DNA from: Niveispirillum sp943371025
GTDB lineage: Bacteria; Pseudomonadota; Alphaproteobacteria; Azospirillales; Azospirillaceae
DNA length: 64,000 nt
Assembly (NCBI GenBank): GCA_943371025.1
Contig: CALRTC020000001.1
Location: 310,001 to 374,000, forward strand
Reading direction: 5' to 3'
Part shown: piece by piece, positions 60,952 to 64,000 of the stretch
Layout of the letters: each line of letters starts with the position of its first letter
Position numbering within the stretch: the first letter of the stretch is position 1
Translations under genes and position numbers: made by a program
The notes under the pieces: model-generated
What the model saw: only the letters and a program-made list of their open reading frames with translations
Databases searched by the model: none
Told to the model about the DNA's origin: nothing

Positions 60952-61821
60952 ATGGCACTTTTTTTCTCTGAAAAAAGCACGAACGTTCGGATTTATGCGC
61001 AGGGTGAGGGGTTTCTGGATCAGCTGTTCCGGCCCTGGTCGCAGGAAGCGCACCAGATCGGCGAGGGGCTGCGCATGTATCTGCGCCCCGAGCGTGCCGT
61101 GTCGCCCCCGGCCCTGCCGGAACCGGCCGGGGCCGTGGTTCTGGCCGTGCCGGGCTTCACACCGCATCTGGCCGCCCGCCTGTGGGGGGCAGCGAAGGGA
61201 GACAGCGCACCGCTGGTGCTGCTGGTCCATGACTGGGAAGGGCAGGTGCATGACATGACGCCGTTTGTCCAGCCGCTGCTGGATGCCGGCGCGCGGGTCG
61301 TTGCCTTCGACGCCCCGGCCCATGGGCGCAGCTCCGGAGACGAGACGCATGTGCTGGACTTCGCCCGCGCCATTCCCGCCGTGGCCGGGGCGGCGGGTGG
61401 CGTGGTGGCGGCCGTCATCGCCCATGGCGTCGGTGCATCGGCCCTGACGCTGGCCATCCAGGACGGGTTCCGCCCCGGCCGTGCCGTGCTGCTGGCGCCG
61501 CTGGCCGACCTGACGCTGCCCGTGCGCCAGATCGCGCATGTGCTGCGCCTGGATCTGGATGGGGAACATACGCTGGCGCGGCGCATCGACCGCCGGCTGG
61601 GCCAGCCCTTGTCCGCCCTGTCCTTGCAGGGCGAGGCCGCCGTGCCGGCCCTGCTGGTCCATGCCGTGGATGACCGCATCATGCCCGTGGCCGATGCGCT
61701 GCATCTGGCGTCGCTGTGGTCCGGGATGGAAACGCGGCTGGTGGAGGGGCTGGGCCATCGCCGCCTGCTGTCGGATGCCGACGTCATTGCGCAGACGGTC
61801 GGCTTCGCGTTGCGTCGCTGA
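60952..61821 (+). CDS. Alpha/beta hydrolase-fold protein lacking the usual nucleophile
   Basis: 289 residues of the alpha/beta-hydrolase fold. The oxyanion-region HDW (93-95) and FDAPAHGRSSG (119-129) are present, and the acidic and His residues fit VDDR (239-242) and GLGHRR (His269). The nucleophile elbow, however, reads AHGVGA (157-162): a glycine occupies the Ser/Cys/Asp position of GxSxG. Either the enzyme is inactive or it uses another chemistry. GGGGAGAGG precedes the ATG. Probably co-transcribed with the TetR gene. Confidence 0.85.
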   Translation: MALFFSEKSTNVRIYAQGEGFLDQLFRPWSQEAHQIGEGLRMYLRPERAVSPPALPEPAGAVVLAVPGFTPHLAARLWGAAKGDSAPLVLLVHDWEGQVHDMTPFVQPLLDAGARVVAFDAPAHGRSSGDETHVLDFARAIPAVAGAAGGVVAAVIAHGVGASALTLAIQDGFRPGRAVLLAPLADLTLPVRQIAHVLRLDLDGEHTLARRIDRRLGQPLSALSLQGEAAVPALLVHAVDDRIMPVADALHLASLWSGMETRLVEGLGHRRLLSDADVIAQTVGFALRR

Positions 61822-61875
61822 GCGGGTTGCCCCTATGGTGGGTTGAGTATCACAAGGGTTCAACAGGGAGGGAAC

Positions 61876-62274
61876 ATGTCCGTCACCATTACCCCGCTTT
61901 ATGCCGGACTTCTGGCGATCCTGCTGATCGTGCTCAGCCTGCGCGTTTCCATGCAGCGGCGCCGGCATAATGTGTCGCTGGGCGATGGCGGTCATGCCAG
62001 CCTGACGGCGGCCATCCGGGTTCAGGGCAATTTCGTGGAATATGTGCCCGTGGCCCTGATCCTGCTGACCCTGCTGGAACTGTCGGGCAAGCCGGCGGCC
62101 CTGGTCCATGCTTTCGGTGCGGCCCTGTTTCTGGGCCGTGTGCTGCATGCGCAGGGGCTGGCGTCCAATCCCGGCGGCAAGAGTTTCGGCCGGATGTGGG
62201 GTATCCTGCTGACCTGGCTGATGATGCTGGGCAGTTCGGGGGTGTTGATCGTGGGGTCGCTGATCGGGTGGTGA
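61876..62274 (+). CDS. MAPEG family membrane protein
   Basis: 132 residues and four predicted membrane helices. The MAPEG fingerprint RVQGNFVEYVPVALILL (with Arg-Gln-Asn-Glu contributing to glutathione binding) and GRVLHAQG are present. Members are glutathione transferases or related membrane enzymes. GGGAGGGA lies just before ATG 61876. It follows the hydrolase by 54 bases in the same direction. The substrate is unknown. Confidence 0.9.
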   Translation: MSVTITPLYAGLLAILLIVLSLRVSMQRRRHNVSLGDGGHASLTAAIRVQGNFVEYVPVALILLTLLELSGKPAALVHAFGAALFLGRVLHAQGLASNPGGKSFGRMWGILLTWLMMLGSSGVLIVGSLIGW

Positions 62275-62277
62275 AAC

Positions 62278-62318
62278 AGATCGGGGCCGGGGACGGACGC
62301 CATCCCCGGCCCCGATCT
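62278..62318. terminator. Bidirectional hairpin between MAPEG and pepN
   Basis: A perfect 16-bp stem (AGATCGGGGCCGGGGA with complement), loop of 9 bases, between two convergent genes. T runs are weak on both sides. Confidence 0.7.
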
Positions 62319-62326
62319 GCGGGTCC

Positions 62327-64000
62327 TTACCCTTCCAGACTGCGCGAGATGATCTCGTACACGTCGGCCGACAGGTCGGGCGTGTGGGCGACGCGTTCCA
62401 GCGCCACCTTGGCCGCCGCCTGACGCCCGGCATCGTACTTGCGCCAGCGGGCGAAGGATTTGGCCATGCGGCTGGCCACCTGCGGGTTCAGCCTGTTCAA
62501 CTCGATCACCCGATCGGCCAGGAATTCGTAGCCCGATCCATCGGCGGCATGGAAGGCCACGGCGTTGCCGGTGAAGCCGCCGACCAGGGCATAGACCTTG
62601 TTGGGGTTGCGGATGCTGAAGCCGGGATGGGCCAGCAGTGCCTTCACATTGGCCAGCGTATCAGGCCGCGAGGACATGGCCTGGATCATGAACCACTTGT
62701 CCATGACCAGCGCCTCTTCCTTCCACTTATCGGCAAAGGCGGCCAGGGCGTCGGCGCGATCGGGCAGGTCGCTGTCGGCGACCAGGGACAGGGCCGTGAT
62801 GACATCGGTCATGCCCGTGGCCGTACGGTATTGGGCCAGCGCCAGGGCCTTGCCCTCCGCATCGTCGGCGGCGTTCAGATAGGCCAAGGCCGCGTTCTTC
62901 AGCGCGCGACGGCCGATGGCATCCGGGCTGACGCTGAATTCCCCCTGTTCGGCATTGGCATGGTACGTCGCCAGCAGGGCATCGCGGTGGATGCGGCCGA
63001 TGGCGGCGCGGACCAGATCGCGGGCGGCATGGATGCCGTCCACGTCGATCACCTCCATCAACTGTCCCAGATAATTCTCCGACGGCAGGGTCAGGGCCAG
63101 GGCGGCAAAGGCCGGATCCTCGCCGGCGCGGGCCAGGGTGGCCCCCATGGCGTCAATGAAGCCGGCGGGTACCACCATGTCACGCCCCGCCGCCCGGTCG
63201 GCGACCAGCCGCAGCAGCAGGCGGGCGGCCAGGGTCTGGCCCGCCTCCCAGCGGTTGAAGGGATCGCTGTCCCGCGCCATCAGGAAGGTCAGGTCGGCGT
63301 CCGAATAGTCGAAGGACAGCTTCACCGGAGCCGAGAAGCCGCGCATCAGCGACGGGATGGGGGCCGCCGGCACATCGGTGAAGGTAAAGCTCTGTTCGGC
63401 CTCAGTCAGCGCCAGCACGCGGGTGCCGGCCGGACCGGCGGTTTCACCGGCCAGGGTCACCGGCAGGTCGCTCCCGTCCGGACCCACCAGACCCAGGGCG
63501 ACGGGGATCAGCATGGGCTGCTTCGCGGGCTGGCCCGGCGTGGCGGCCAGCGATTGACGCAAAGTCAGGCGATAGGTGCGGCTGGCTGCGTCATACACGC
63601 CCTCGCCACTGATCACGGGCGTGCCGGCCTGGGCGTACCACAGGCGGAACTGTTCCCAATCGACGCTGGCATCCGGATTGGCATCGCGCATGGCGGCCAG
63701 GAAATCATCCGTGGTCACGGCCTGCCCGTCATGGCGGGCGAAATAGAGATCGATGCCGCGCCGATACCCCGTGGCACCCAGCAGGGTGTGGTACATGCGC
63801 AGAACCTCCGCCCCCTTCTCATAGACGGTGGGCGTGTAGAAATTGTTGATCTCGATATAGCTTTCCGGCCGCACGGGATGGGCCGTGGGGCCCGCATCCT
63901 CCGCGAACTGCACCTGGCGCAGGCGGGTGACATCCTGGATGCGCTTCACGGGTGCGGAGTTCATGTCGGCGCTGAACTGCTGATCGCGGAAGACGGTCAG
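62327..64000 (-). CDS. pepN: Aminopeptidase N, partial (N terminus beyond right edge)
   Basis: The last about 557 residues of an M1-family aminopeptidase. The visible beginning (LTVFRDQQFSADMNSAPVKR) is the stretch that follows the zinc-binding HEXXH-18-E motif, so the zinc site itself lies outside the window. YEKGAEVLRMYHTLLG contains the conserved Tyr of the active site, and the C-terminal helical domain ends at RSLEG. The length and pattern fit the PepN type of proteobacteria. It removes N-terminal residues from peptides. Convergent with the MAPEG gene across a hairpin. Confidence 0.95.
   Translation of the reverse strand: MTVFRDQQFSADMNSAPVKRIQDVTRLRQVQFAEDAGPTAHPVRPESYIEINNFYTPTVYEKGAEVLRMYHTLLGATGYRRGIDLYFARHDGQAVTTDDFLAAMRDANPDASVDWEQFRLWYAQAGTPVISGEGVYDAASRTYRLTLRQSLAATPGQPAKQPMLIPVALGLVGPDGSDLPVTLAGETAGPAGTRVLALTEAEQSFTFTDVPAAPIPSLMRGFSAPVKLSFDYSDADLTFLMARDSDPFNRWEAGQTLAARLLLRLVADRAAGRDMVVPAGFIDAMGATLARAGEDPAFAALALTLPSENYLGQLMEVIDVDGIHAARDLVRAAIGRIHRDALLATYHANAEQGEFSVSPDAIGRRALKNAALAYLNAADDAEGKALALAQYRTATGMTDVITALSLVADSDLPDRADALAAFADKWKEEALVMDKWFMIQAMSSRPDTLANVKALLAHPGFSIRNPNKVYALVGGFTGNAVAFHAADGSGYEFLADRVIELNRLNPQVASRMAKSFARWRKYDAGRQAAAKVALERVAHTPDLSADVYEIISRSLEG

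Overview
The window is a GC-rich chromosomal segment from an alphaproteobacterium. The gene content suggests the order Rhodospirillales, most likely an Azospirillaceae-type genus. Supporting signs are the cytochrome c / kdsB / pheA neighbourhood, rplM-rpsI next to a hotdog thioesterase, a CoA-binding protein and metY, an STAS-MlaE lipid transporter, a DUF2336 protein, and alphaproteobacterial codon use. No phage, plasmid, transposase or CRISPR was seen. The genus assignment is inference.

Layout. 1-5 kb: two unknown leftward genes, an RlpA-like protein, an AraC regulator, and a thiolase plus acyl-CoA dehydrogenase (fatty-acid or amino-acid degradation). 5.2-8.5 kb: a large secreted-type cellulase with CBM2, Calx-beta and GH5 domains. 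8.8-13.9 kb: tRNA-Pro(GGG), a manganese riboswitch with mntP, metY, small housekeeping genes, and rplM-rpsI. 14-19 kb: TPR-glycosyltransferase, GST, leucyl aminopeptidase, MarR, NlpC/P60. 19-29.3 kb: a chemoreceptor, then three tandem leftward pairs. Each pair is a small secreted protein (divergent YfiR-like) followed by a TonB-dependent receptor. 29.6-35 kb: phosphate-type porin with a Pho-box-like site, CHASE4 histidine kinase, histidinol-phosphatase, cytochrome c. 35-39 kb: kdsB, pheA, GNAT, small membrane protein, agmatine deiminase. 39-43.6 kb: glutamine-synthetase-like enzyme, FolM/FolB-like pair, NitT/TauT-type ABC ATPase and permease. 43.7-48.3 kb: Mla lipid-transport operon and a TAXI binding protein. 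48.5-57 kb: DUF2336, a second glutamine-synthetase-like gene, hybrid kinase plus CheY-like regulator, DUF4394, cupredoxin, EamA, XRE. 57.5-64 kb: PuuC-like aldehyde dehydrogenase, ClpP paralogue, cyclic-nucleotide-binding protein, TetR / alpha-beta hydrolase / MAPEG, and a partial pepN.

Two dispersed intergenic repeat families overlay the genes. Family E has eight copies, all in the same orientation. Each is a chain of about five hairpins whose arms change in concert between copies, mostly lying just downstream of leftward genes. Family B has two copies and is a single long inverted repeat. Family E, the triplicated YfiR-like/TonB-receptor array, and the cellulase whose catalytic domain is nested inside a Calx-beta repeat are the most promising novel observations.

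Functionally, agmatine deiminase, two PuuA-like ligases and a PuuC-like dehydrogenase suggest polyamine catabolism spread over separate transcription units. The cellulase, the TonB receptors, the porin and several sensors fit a soil, water or plant-associated lifestyle.
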